Source: Amycolatopsis sacchari
GTDB lineage: Bacteria; Actinomycetota; Actinomycetes; Mycobacteriales; Pseudonocardiaceae
NCBI RefSeq assembly: GCF_900114035.1
Contig: NZ_FORP01000004.1
Coordinates: 1-64,000 of the forward strand
Direction of reading: 5' to 3'
DNA: 64,000 bases
This document shows positions 41,434-49,272 of this stretch, in pieces; positions within the stretch are counted from its first letter, which is position 1; each line of letters starts with the position of its first letter. The notes under the pieces were generated by a model. It was given only the letters and a program-made list of their open reading frames with translations, made no database searches and was not told the origin of the DNA. A program made the position numbers and the translations under genes.

Positions 41434-43085
41434 TGCTGCTCCAGGTACCGGTGCACGAGGGTGACCGCCATGGCGCCCTCACCGACGGCGGAGGCGACGC
41501 GCTTCACCGACTGCGAGCGTACGTCGCCCGCGACGAACACCCCCGGGATCGACGACTCCAGGTGGTGCGGATCGCGGTCGAGCGGCCAGCCCGGCGGCCG
41601 CTGCCCGTCCACGAGCAGGTCGGGCCCCGTGCACACGAACCCGTGCGCGTCCCGCACCACGTCGTCGCCGAGCCACTCGGTGCGCGGCGCCGCGCCGATG
41701 AACACGAACAGGTGCCCCGCCTCGACGGTCTCCTGCACGCCGTGCCGGTCGCACAGCGTCAGCTTCTCCAGGTGCTCGTCCCCGTGCGCGCGCACGACCG
41801 TGGTGTGGGTGCGCACGTGGATGTTGTCGATCTGCTCGATCTGCTCGATGAGGTAGTGCGACATCGACGCCTGCAGCGACTCGCCGCGCACCAGGATCGT
41901 GACGTCCTTGGCGTAGCGGGAGAAGAACACCGCCGCCTGCCCCGCGGAGTTCGCGCCGCCCACGATGTAGACGTGCTGGTCGGTGCACTCCCCCGCCTCG
42001 GTGGCGGCGGAACCGTAGTACACGCCGCGCCCGGTCAGGTCCGCGCAGCCCTCGGCCTCCAGCTCGCGGTACGACACGCCCGTCGCGAGCACCACCGAGT
42101 GCGCGGCCAGCTCCGTGCCGTCACCGAACTTGATCACGCGCGCGGAGCCGCGGGCCTCCAGCCCGACGACGTCGCGGGCCGTGAGCACCTCGGCGCCGAA
42201 CTTCTGGGCCTGGCGGCGGGCGCGGTCGGTCAGCTGCGCGCCGGACACGCCGTCCGGGAAGCCGAGGTAGTTCTCGATGCGGGAACTCTGCCCGGCCTGG
42301 CCACCGGTCGCCTTGCGCTCGACCAGCACCGTGCGCAGGCCTTCCGACGCCCCGTACACCGCCGCGCCGAGGCCCGCGGGACCGCCGCCGACGACGATGA
42401 GGTCGTAGAACTCCTCCGCCGGACGGGTGGACAGGCCGACGGCGTTGGCGATCTCCTCGCCGGCCGGCTTGCGCAGCACCTCCCCCTCAGGGGTGACCAG
42501 CACCGGGATGTCGTCGGCGGTCGCGCCCGCCGCCTCCAGCAGGCGGGCACCCTCCGGCTCGTCGACGGAGTACCAGCGGTAGGGCACGGAGTTGCGGGCG
42601 AGGAAGTCGCGGACCCGGTACGAGGGCGCTGACCAGCGGTGACCGATCACCTTGGTCTCCTCGACCGGCCGGTCCCCGGCCGCCCGCCACGCCTCCACGA
42701 GCGCGTCGACCACCGGGTAGAGCTTCTCCTCCGGCGGGTCCCACGGCTTGAGCAGGTAGTGGTCGACGTCCACGACGTTGATCGCCTGGATCGCGGCGTC
42801 GGTGTCGGCGTAGGCGGTCAGCAGCGCGCGGCGCGCGTGCGGGAACAGGTCCATGGCCTGTTCCAGGAAGGAGATGCCGTCCATGTTCGGCATCCGGTAG
42901 TCGGCGAGGATCGCGGCGACCGCGTCCCCCCGCAGCTTGATCTCACGCAGGGCGTCGAGCGCGTCGGCACCGGAGCCGGCGCGGACCACGCGGTAGTCCT
43001 GGCCGTAGCGACGGCGGAGGTCACGCGCGACCGAGCGGGACACGGCGGGGTCGTCGTCGACCGTCATCAGGATGGGCTGGCTCAC
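41430..43085 (-). CDS. Receiver / glutaredoxin-like / FAD-NAD oxidoreductase fusion
   Basis: The 551-residue protein has three domains. The receiver (5-118) is complete, with Asp10-12, phospho-acceptor Asp62, Thr90 and Lys113. A glutaredoxin-like fold (about 150-218, RVRDFLARNSVPYRWYSVDE) lacks CxxC. A thioredoxin-reductase-like FAD/NAD domain (FAD GGGPAG 233-238, NAD GGANSAG 376-382) has no redox CxxC: where CATC is expected it reads SAAT (359-362). It is thus a phosphorylation-controlled flavoenzyme that is not a disulfide reductase. Its -10 box TAGGGT is six bases before the GTG start. It is co-transcribed with the cNMP-binding kinase. Confidence 0.85.
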   Translation of the reverse strand: MSQPILMTVDDDPAVSRSVARDLRRRYGQDYRVVRAGSGADALDALREIKLRGDAVAAILADYRMPNMDGISFLEQAMDLFPHARRALLTAYADTDAAIQAINVVDVDHYLLKPWDPPEEKLYPVVDALVEAWRAAGDRPVEETKVIGHRWSAPSYRVRDFLARNSVPYRWYSVDEPEGARLLEAAGATADDIPVLVTPEGEVLRKPAGEEIANAVGLSTRPAEEFYDLIVVGGGPAGLGAAVYGASEGLRTVLVERKATGGQAGQSSRIENYLGFPDGVSGAQLTDRARRQAQKFGAEVLTARDVVGLEARGSARVIKFGDGTELAAHSVVLATGVSYRELEAEGCADLTGRGVYYGSAATEAGECTDQHVYIVGGANSAGQAAVFFSRYAKDVTILVRGESLQASMSHYLIEQIEQIDNIHVRTHTTVVRAHGDEHLEKLTLCDRHGVQETVEAGHLFVFIGAAPRTEWLGDDVVRDAHGFVCTGPDLLVDGQRPPGWPLDRDPHHLESSIPGVFVAGDVRSQSVKRVASAVGEGAMAVTLVHRYLEQQ

Positions 43086-43091
43086 GGGAAA

Positions 43092-43097
43092 ACCCTA
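43092..43097 (-). promoter_or_regulatory. -10 box TAGGGT of the receiver-oxidoreductase gene
   Basis: Read on the minus strand, TAGGGT is followed by six bases and the GTG at 43085; no ribosome-binding site. Leaderless start is likely. Confidence 0.5.
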
Positions 43098-43113
43098 CGG
43101 GGCGCGGGCCACC

Positions 43114-43863
43114 TCAGTCGATGGTGTGGCCCCCATTGACCGTCACACGTTCGCCGTTGACGAACGACGCCGCGTCGGAAGCCAGGAACGACACGACCGC
43201 CGCGATCTCCTCGGGGCGGCCGAACCGGCCCAGCGGCACGTCGCCGGTGTACGCACGCCGTTCGTCCTCGCTGGTGCCGGCGTGCCGTTCGACCGGGATC
43301 CAGCCGGGTGCCACGAGGTTCACGGTGATGCCGTGCGGGCCCAGCTCACGCGCCCAGCTGCGGGTGAGGCCGTCCTGCGCGGCCTTCGCGGCGAGGTAGG
43401 CCGACATCCGCGGCAGCCCGCGCGCGACGATGTCCGAGCCGACCTGGACGATCCGGCCCCGGCCCGCGGCCTTCATCCCGGGCAGCACGGCCTGCAGCAA
43501 CAGGGTCGGGCTCTTGACGAAGAACTCCAGCTGCGCCAGGTGCGCCTCCCACGTGAGGTCCTCGACGGGGATCTCCGGCTGCGGCCCGGTGGCGTTGGGC
43601 ACGAGCACCGCGACGGGCCCCAGCACCGACTCCACGTCGGCGACGAGCCGCCGCACGCCGTCCTCGTCGGTCACGTCGGCGGCGAAGGCCTCCGCGGTGC
43701 CCCCGTCCGCGCGGATGCCGTCGACCACGCCCTTCGCGCCGTCGGCGTCGGAGCGGTAGTTGACCGCCACCGCCCAGCCGTCACCGGCCAGCTGCCGGGC
43801 GATCGCCGCCCCCAGCCCGCGTGAAGCCCCCGTCACGAGAGCCACGCCGCGTGATGCGCTCAC
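43114..43863 (-). CDS. Short-chain dehydrogenase/reductase (FabG-like)
   Basis: The 249-residue Rossmann enzyme has TGASRGLGAAIA (NAD(P) site), NATG in the NAG position, Ser in QVGSD, and YLAAK with catalytic Tyr and Lys. C-terminal SFVNGERVTVNGGHTID is typical of FabG-type reductases. It overlaps the upstream MFS gene by four bases, so the two are coupled. Substrate unknown. Confidence 0.87.
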   Translation of the reverse strand: MSASRGVALVTGASRGLGAAIARQLAGDGWAVAVNYRSDADGAKGVVDGIRADGGTAEAFAADVTDEDGVRRLVADVESVLGPVAVLVPNATGPQPEIPVEDLTWEAHLAQLEFFVKSPTLLLQAVLPGMKAAGRGRIVQVGSDIVARGLPRMSAYLAAKAAQDGLTRSWARELGPHGITVNLVAPGWIPVERHAGTSEDERRAYTGDVPLGRFGRPEEIAAVVSFLASDAASFVNGERVTVNGGHTID

Positions 43864-45233
43864 CGAGCCTCCTGTGCCTGTTGGTCCGCGCCAGGAGCGA
43901 CTCTACTGTTCACCGCCTCCAGCACCCGGCCCGTGGTGCGGGGACCGAACAACGCGACGTCGACCACCACCAGCACCATCGCGAGCGCGACGACCGTGAA
44001 CAGCACCCCGGCGCCGGCGGAGTGCAGCAGGGGCAGCAGCACGAACGGCATGACCCCGCTGGCGAGCCTCGACAGCGCGTACGTGCCGCTCGTCGCCGTG
44101 CCGCGCAGGGCCGTCGGGAAGATCTCGGCCTGGTAGATGTGGAACGCGTTGGAGAAGAGGTTGCTCGCGGTGGTGTAGAGGAACCCGCAGACCACGATCA
44201 GCCACGCCGCCGTCGCGAGTCCGAACGCGACGCCGAACACCGCCATCAGCACCGCGGAGCCCAGCACGAGGAACTTGCGCTCGACCCGTTCGACGACCGG
44301 CAGCGAGAGCGCGGAGCCCACGGGGTAGCCGAGGTAGGTCAGCGCCGTGAACAGCAGCGACTGCACGACGGGGAAACCCTTGGCCACCAGCACGATCGGT
44401 GCCAGCGTGCCGAAGCCGTAGTAGCCGATCGTCTGCAGGACGTGGAAGACGGCCATCATCCCCGTGCGGCGGCGGTAGGGCGGCACGAACAGCTCCCGCA
44501 GCCGCCCGCTTTCCGTTGGTGCTACGGGGTTTTCGGTGGGTTCCGGCAGCTCGCCCGCGTCGCGCTCGAACCGCGCCACCACCTCCTCGGCCTCGCGTTT
44601 GCGGCCGACGGCTTCCAGCCAGCGCGGCGACTCCGGCAGTCCCGTGCGCAAGGCGAACACGATGACCGAGCCCAGCGCGCCGAGCACCAGCAGCCAGCGC
44701 CAGCCCTCGAACCCGAGCGGCGCGGCGGGTGTCAGCCAGCGGCCGAGGAAACCGGCGGCGGGCACCCCGAGGAACGCGATGGTGTAGGCCCAGGCGGTGT
44801 ACCGGCCGCGGTGTTTCGGCGGCAGGAGGTCGCCGAGGTAGGTGTCCGACACCGGCGGCTCGGCGCCGATCCCCAGCCCGGCGAGGAACCGCGTCACGAC
44901 GAGCATGGCCGGGCCCGTGCTGAACGCGCCGAGCAGCGAGAACAGGGAGTACGTGCCGAGGCTGAGCAGGAACGCGCGGCGGCGGCCCAGCCGGTCGGCG
45001 ATCCGTCCGAAAAGGACGGCGCCGGCGAACATGCCGAGGAACGCCGAAGCCAGCAGCAGCGCGAGCGCCGATTTGGACAGGTGGAAGTGCTTTTCCAGCA
45101 CGCTGCCCAGGACACCGGCGAGGAAGATCTCGTACAGGTCGAAGAACAACCCGAGCCCGATCGCGACGGTGGCGAGGCGGTGCCGTCGCGTGATCGGCAA
45201 CCGGTCCATCCGCGCGGCGATCGTGCCTGCCAT
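43860..45233 (-). CDS. MFS transporter, sugar/aromatic-acid type
   Basis: The 457-residue membrane protein has 12 expected segments. GRIADRLGRRRAF is the MFS loop signature, and GLPESPRWLEAVGRKREAEEVVARFE before the central loop is typical of the sugar/metabolite-proton symporter branch. The start at 45233 follows GGGAGG. It is coupled to the SDR gene, which may act on the imported compound. A hairpin-repeat array lies between it and the next divergent gene. Confidence 0.87.
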   Translation of the reverse strand: MAGTIAARMDRLPITRRHRLATVAIGLGLFFDLYEIFLAGVLGSVLEKHFHLSKSALALLLASAFLGMFAGAVLFGRIADRLGRRRAFLLSLGTYSLFSLLGAFSTGPAMLVVTRFLAGLGIGAEPPVSDTYLGDLLPPKHRGRYTAWAYTIAFLGVPAAGFLGRWLTPAAPLGFEGWRWLLVLGALGSVIVFALRTGLPESPRWLEAVGRKREAEEVVARFERDAGELPEPTENPVAPTESGRLRELFVPPYRRRTGMMAVFHVLQTIGYYGFGTLAPIVLVAKGFPVVQSLLFTALTYLGYPVGSALSLPVVERVERKFLVLGSAVLMAVFGVAFGLATAAWLIVVCGFLYTTASNLFSNAFHIYQAEIFPTALRGTATSGTYALSRLASGVMPFVLLPLLHSAGAGVLFTVVALAMVLVVVDVALFGPRTTGRVLEAVNSRVAPGADQQAQEAR

Positions 45234-45328
45234 CGGCTGCCTCCCGTTCCGCTCCCACACCTCGGCGAGGGGAGCCTAACGGGACACGCGTGCGGACAGC
45301 AATTGCCTCACTGCGGGTGGGATTCGGG

Positions 45329-45600
45329 AGTGGCTTCCCGGCACGGAGGCGAGGGGGTTTGTGGCGGAGTGCGTGGCTGGCTCCCCGGCGCGGGGGCCCG
45401 CGGGCCGGAGCTCGCGAGTGGCTCGCGGCGCCGGGCAAGGGGCTTGTGGAGGGATGCGCGAGTGGCTCCCCGGCGCGGGGGCCAGTGAGTTCGTGCGCTG
45501 GGTTCGCCAATGGCTCCCCGGCGCGGAAGGCCAGGGAGCCCGCGCGGGCGGGACGCGCAAGTGGCTCCCGGCGCGGGGGGACAAGGGAGCCCGCGGCCGG
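45329..45600 (+). repeat. Six degenerate tandem hairpin repeats
   Basis: A core AGTGGCTCCCCGGCGCGG recurs at 45331, 45378, 45419, 45463, 45511 and 45562, giving periods of 41-51 bp. Each core can fold (GGCTCCCC against GGGGGCC). Units vary too much for a CRISPR. Frames through it encode repeated GEPLA-type peptides on the minus strand, but these look like by-products of the repeat. The remainder of 45234-45824 holds no gene. Confidence 0.6.
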
Positions 45601-45734
45601 GAGCCACCCGCCCGCCACGGCACCCCGAGGGGGAGTCCGAGCGCCGGGCGAGACCGGGGGTGCCGCATTTACCGGCACCGTCCCGTTGTGCCCCGTAGTC
45701 GCGGCCTCCGCGCCCGCCGTTACACCCACCTCTT

Positions 45735-45763
45735 TGTCCTGTTTGTCTGTTCTTTACTGTTCT
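45735..45763. promoter_or_regulatory. T-rich direct repeats upstream of the SDR gene
   Basis: An unusually T-rich stretch for this genome with TGTTCT repeated at 45748 and 45758, exactly one helical turn apart, and related TGTCCT/TGTCTG units just before. It may be a promoter or activator site of the gene starting about 60 bp downstream. Confidence 0.35.
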
Positions 45764-45824
45764 GTGTGTAGCACTGCGCCCGGACTTCGCGACTACGAAG
45801 AGATGGCTTGTGACTGGAGGAGCG

Positions 45825-46529
45825 GTGGGGGCGGAACGAGACCCGGTGGCCGTGGTGGTGGGCGCGACCGGCGGGATCGGCAGCGCGGTCGCCACCGACC
45901 TGGCCGCACGCGGCTTCCGCGTGTGGCTCGCGAGCCGCGACGAGCACGCGCTCGTGGAACTGACCGGCAAGCTGCCGGGCGCCGCGGCGTGGCCGCTCGA
46001 CCTGGCCGCCGGACCGCTGGTGCCGCCGTCCGGGCTGGTGGGCGTCGACGTGCTCGTGCACTGCGCGGGGGTGTTCGACGCGGGGCCGGTGGCCGAGACG
46101 TCCGCCGACCGGTGGCGGCACGTGTTCGCGGTGAACCTGTTCGGCGTGGTCGAAGTGACGCGGGCACTCCTGCCCGCGCTGCGGCGGGCGCGGGGCAGGG
46201 CGATCCTGGTGAACTCGACGGTCGTGCGCGGGGCCGCGGCGGGGCGTTCGGCGTACGCGGCGAGCAAGGAGGCGCTGCGGGTGTTCGCCGAAGCCCTGCA
46301 CCAGGAGGAACTCGAAAACGGTGTCCGCGTGACGACGGTGTACCCCGGCCGCGTGGCGACCGGGATGCAGCGTGAGGTGCGTCAGCGCGAGGGCGGGCCG
46401 TATGAGCCCGAGCAGTACCTGGCCCCCGAGGCGGTCGCCGCCGCCGTGGCGTCGGTGGTGTCGTCTCCGGACGAAGCGCACGTCACGGAGCTGACGGTGC
46501 AGCCCGCTCGGGGGCGGTTCCCGCGCTGA
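45825..46529 (+). CDS. Short-chain dehydrogenase/reductase
   Basis: The 234-residue Rossmann enzyme has VVGATGGIGSAVA (cofactor site), NAG-equivalent HCAGVFD, Ser in VNSTVV and YAASK with Tyr and Lys. GTG 45825 is preferred because GGAGG lies four bases upstream; GTG 45810 would add five residues. It is divergent from the MFS gene across the repeat array. It ends in a 38-bp convergent space with a perfect GAAAGCGCTTTC palindrome. Substrate unknown. Confidence 0.84.
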   Translation: MGAERDPVAVVVGATGGIGSAVATDLAARGFRVWLASRDEHALVELTGKLPGAAAWPLDLAAGPLVPPSGLVGVDVLVHCAGVFDAGPVAETSADRWRHVFAVNLFGVVEVTRALLPALRRARGRAILVNSTVVRGAAAGRSAYAASKEALRVFAEALHQEELENGVRVTTVYPGRVATGMQREVRQREGGPYEPEQYLAPEAVAAAVASVVSSPDEAHVTELTVQPARGRFPR

Positions 46530-46551
46530 GGCGGGCTGCTGGTCGGGGCGA

Positions 46552-46563
46552 GAAAGCGCTTTC
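46552..46563. promoter_or_regulatory. Perfect palindrome GAAAGCGCTTTC
   Basis: A 12-base palindrome of LacI-operator type located between two convergent stop codons, where an operator would be unexpected. A near copy lies at 46595-46607 inside the NUDIX gene and another at 56294-56305. Confidence 0.35.
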
Positions 46564-46567
46564 CCGC

Positions 46568-47098
46568 TCACGCGCCCAGCAACCGCCGCACCCAGGAAAG
46601 CGCTTCCCGCACGTTCGCCTCCCCCGTGGCTTCGAGCGCCTCGTCGACCGGTAGCCAGCGCAGCGGCGCCTCCGGCTTTTCCGGGCGGATCGCCTCGGGC
46701 TGGGTTGTCGCCAGGACGAACCGGAGGTCTGCGTGCTCGTGCGCGGGTTCGGCGCCTTTCGCGGGCACCGGCACCACGGCCACCTGGAGCAGCGAGTCGT
46801 CCGGCCAGGGCGTCAAGTCGGGCAGGCCCGTCTCCTCGCGGCCCTCGCGCAGCGCGACGGCGAGCGGGTCCCGCTCCCCCGGGTCGCCGTGCCCGCCCAC
46901 CTGCAGCCAAGCCTGCTGACGCTCGTGCCACCGCAGCAGCACCCGGCGGGTCGCGGGGTGCACGACGAACGCGGAGGCCGTGAGGTGCAGGGGGAGGTCC
47001 CGCCGCCACGGGTCGGGCTCGGCCGCCAGCAGCCGCCGGACTCGCGCCACGTCGTGGTCCTCGGCGCCGTACTGCGCCAACATCGCGGTGACCGTCAT
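46568..47098 (-). CDS. NUDIX hydrolase
   Basis: The 176-residue protein carries a full Nudix box (GGHGDPGERDPLAVALREGREETGL, about residues 68-92), the metal-binding loop that splits X-linked nucleoside diphosphates. The N-terminal 35 residues are an extension seen in several actinobacterial members. A -10 box TAGGCT lies six bases before the ATG, so it is leaderless. Substrate cannot be told. Confidence 0.9.
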   Translation of the reverse strand: MTVTAMLAQYGAEDHDVARVRRLLAAEPDPWRRDLPLHLTASAFVVHPATRRVLLRWHERQQAWLQVGGHGDPGERDPLAVALREGREETGLPDLTPWPDDSLLQVAVVPVPAKGAEPAHEHADLRFVLATTQPEAIRPEKPEAPLRWLPVDEALEATGEANVREALSWVRRLLGA

Positions 47099-47104
47099 GG
47101 GCGC

Positions 47105-47110
47105 AGCCTA
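47105..47110 (-). promoter_or_regulatory. -10 box TAGGCT of the NUDIX gene
   Basis: On the minus strand TAGGCT is followed by six bases and ATG 47098. It overlaps a small dyad CTAGG-N6-CCTAG (47108-47123). Confidence 0.5.
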
Positions 47111-47119
47111 GGAGAAGGC

Positions 47120-47911
47120 CTAGCCCGGGAAGTCGAAGCGGTAGCCCTGCGCCGTGAACCACGGCAGCAGCTGGTTGAGCGCCTCGACGGTCTGCGCCCG
47201 CTTGCCCCCGCCGTCGTGCAGGAGGACGACCGTGCCCGGCTGCACCGCCCGCTGCACGGTCGCCACGATCTGCGCCGTCCCGGGCAACGTCCAGTCGCGG
47301 GAGTCGACGCTCCAGGAAAGCGGTTTCATGCCCTGCCGTGCCGCGACGGTGGTCAGCAGCTCCGACCAGTTCCCGCCCGGCGCGCGGAAGTACGGCACGG
47401 GCACGTCGCGGTCGGCGGCGACCTGGAGGTCCGACCAGCACCCCGCGATCTCGGCGGTGATCCGCTGCTCACTGCGCCGCGGCAGCTGCTCGTCGTGGCT
47501 GATCGTGTGGTCGCACAGGCGCATCCCCCGGTCGACCACGGCGCGCACCAGCTCGGGGTGGCGCGCGGCGTTCGTGCCGATCATGCAGAACGTCGCCACC
47601 GCACCCGCGCGGGTCAGGGCGTCGAGGATCTGCGGCGTGTAGACCGGGTCGGGACCGTCGTCGAACGTGAGGGCGACCGTGCGGCCCTGGCCGGCGGCGC
47701 TGCGCACGAGGCCCGCGGCGGGAGGCGGAGGCAGCTCCGTGGCAGGGGCGGGCGTGACCTGCGCGGCAGCGGCGGCGACGGGGGCAGGGGCGGCGGGTGC
47801 GCCCTCCGCGGAGGAGAACAGCGCCACGGCCGCCGTCGTGGCCAGGACGAGCGCGCTGAGCAGCACCGCCCACCGGTAGCAGTACGGCGGGCGCAGCACC
47901 CGGTAACGCAA
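47120..47911 (-). CDS. Membrane-anchored or secreted polysaccharide deacetylase
   Basis: The 263-residue NodB-fold enzyme has a signal-anchor at about 14-32, a Pro/Ala linker and the catalytic domain: TFDDGPD (base and metal Asp), HTISHD (metal His pair), FRAPGGNW and LLHDGGG. It would remove N-acetyl groups from peptidoglycan or chitin oligomers. The best start is TTG 47911, because GGAGGTGG sits about seven bases upstream; GTG 47899 is the alternative. Confidence 0.87.
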   Translation of the reverse strand: MRYRVLRPPYCYRWAVLLSALVLATTAAVALFSSAEGAPAAPAPVAAAAAQVTPAPATELPPPPAAGLVRSAAGQGRTVALTFDDGPDPVYTPQILDALTRAGAVATFCMIGTNAARHPELVRAVVDRGMRLCDHTISHDEQLPRRSEQRITAEIAGCWSDLQVAADRDVPVPYFRAPGGNWSELLTTVAARQGMKPLSWSVDSRDWTLPGTAQIVATVQRAVQPGTVVLLHDGGGKRAQTVEALNQLLPWFTAQGYRFDFPG

Positions 47912-48053
47912 GCCGCCACCTCCAGCCGGTCACGGAACGCAAGACGTCTTGTCGACTCGGGCTGCACGATAGGGTGACGTGGGCGAAAACCGGCGGAACC
48001 GCGCCGGTCTTTCGTAGCGTCGTGTCGCGGTTGCTCCGGATGGCCCACACGGT

Positions 48054-48827
48054 TCAGTGAGCAGCCAAGGCCCGTCCGATGTAGATCGCGCTCAGCGCGG
48101 CGAAGATGTAGGCCTGCACCACCTGGACCAGCGCCTCCAGGAACGTCGTGAGCACCGCGAAGGCGAACGCGACCACGGACACGGCCTTGCCGAGCCCGTT
48201 GCCGTGCAGCAGCAGGAACTCCCCGCCGAGGGTGAACGCGAGCAGCAGCAGGTGCCCGGCGAACATCGCGGCGAACACCCGGATGGCGAGCGTCAGCGGG
48301 TCCATGAAGAACCGCAGGAACGCCTCGATCGGCGTCAGCAGCGGGTACACGGCCTTCGGCACCCCAGCGGGGAACAGCTGGTTCTTCAGGTAGCCGCGCA
48401 GGCCGTGCCGCCGGATGCCGACGACCTGGCACAGCGGGAACACCACGAAGACCGCGAGCGCGACCGGAAAACCGATCCGCCCCATGGTCGGGAACTGCAC
48501 GAGCGGGATCAGCCCGAAGATGTCGTTCACGAGCACGAAGGTGAACAACGCCAGGATCAGCGGCACGAACGGCCGGAAGTCGGCGCTGCCGATCTGGTCG
48601 CGCGCGATGCGCTCGCGGGCCAGGTCGTACACCCATTCGGCGGCGAACTGCAGCCGCCCGGGCACGAGCCGGGGCCTGCGGGTCGCCAGCAGGAAGAAAC
48701 CGGCGATGATCACGACCGACAGCACCACCAGCACCATGGGCTTGGTGACGGGGCCGAAGAACGGTGGCAGGGCGAAGTCACCCGCGCCGGGTGCCTCGAA
48801 GGTCCCGGCCCGGAGCGAAATCCTCAT
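48054..48827 (-). CDS. atpB: ATP synthase F0 subunit a, solitary copy
   Basis: The 257-residue membrane protein has the subunit a pattern: NDIFGLIPLVQFPT, PLTLAIRVFAAMFAGHLLL with the essential Arg, and EALVQVVQAYIFAALSAIYIGRAL with the late Glu/Gln pair. All key residues are kept, so it could work in a rotor. No other ATP synthase gene is near; neighbours are a deacetylase and an MmcQ-like gene. GGGGAGA precedes ATG 48827. It is either a second subunit a or a displaced gene. Confidence 0.85.
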   Translation of the reverse strand: MRISLRAGTFEAPGAGDFALPPFFGPVTKPMVLVVLSVVIIAGFFLLATRRPRLVPGRLQFAAEWVYDLARERIARDQIGSADFRPFVPLILALFTFVLVNDIFGLIPLVQFPTMGRIGFPVALAVFVVFPLCQVVGIRRHGLRGYLKNQLFPAGVPKAVYPLLTPIEAFLRFFMDPLTLAIRVFAAMFAGHLLLLAFTLGGEFLLLHGNGLGKAVSVVAFAFAVLTTFLEALVQVVQAYIFAALSAIYIGRALAAH

Positions 48828-48888
48828 CGATCTCCCCAGTTCTCCCGCCGCCACCGATCCTACTGGCCGCCGGGAGCCCGGAGGAACC

Positions 48889-49260
48889 TCATTTCCGGGC
48901 GAGGCCCACCCAGTGCAGCTTCTCCCGTTCCCGCTTCGGCAGGCCGGCCACGACGAGGTCGTAGGAGTCCTCGACGAGCTGGTGCACCAGCGGATCGGGC
49001 ACCGAGCCGTCGAGTACGACGGTGTTCCAGTGCCGCTTGTTGAGGTGGTACCCGCCGGTGATCGCCGGGTACTGCAGGCGCAGCTGAACCGCGAAATCCG
49101 GGTCGCACTTCAGGCTCACCCGCAGGGGTTTCGCGCGCAACGGGCTCAGCGCGAACATCTTCCCCGCCACCTTGAACACGCTGTTGCGCTCGTCGAAGGG
49201 AAACTCCTCGCGCGCGCCGGGCAGGTCCAGGCACAGGCGCTTCAGCTCCGCAGGCTTCAC
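48889..49260 (-). CDS. MmcQ/YjbR-family protein
   Basis: The 123-residue protein has the MmcQ/YjbR fold: FPFDERNSVFKVAGKMFAL, LKCDPDFA and GYHLNKRHWNTVVLDGSVPD. The CyaY-like fold resembles a DNA-binding or protein-interaction module; function is unknown. It starts with GTG 49260 and a -10 box TAGGGT made partly of the preceding gene's stop codon. Confidence 0.87.
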   Translation of the reverse strand: MKPAELKRLCLDLPGAREEFPFDERNSVFKVAGKMFALSPLRAKPLRVSLKCDPDFAVQLRLQYPAITGGYHLNKRHWNTVVLDGSVPDPLVHQLVEDSYDLVVAGLPKREREKLHWVGLARK

Positions 49261-49266
49261 CGCCCC

Positions 49267-49272
49267 ACCCTA
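49267..49272 (-). promoter_or_regulatory. -10 box TAGGGT overlapping a stop codon
   Basis: On the minus strand the TAG stop of the beta-helix gene starts the box TAGGGT, followed by six bases and GTG 49260. It is the third case in the window of a stop codon used as promoter sequence. Confidence 0.5.

Noticed and set aside
41430-43085. Thioredoxin reductase (trxB)
   Set aside because: The CxxC redox pair is missing and a receiver domain is fused in front.
45329-45600. Possible CRISPR array
   Set aside because: Repeat units are degenerate and variable in period, there are no distinct spacers and no cas genes nearby.
45361-45771. 136-codon frame through the hairpin repeats ending in a hydrophobic tail
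   Set aside because: Peptide repeats are by-products of the DNA repeats; the hydrophobic end comes from a T-rich promoter-like stretch.
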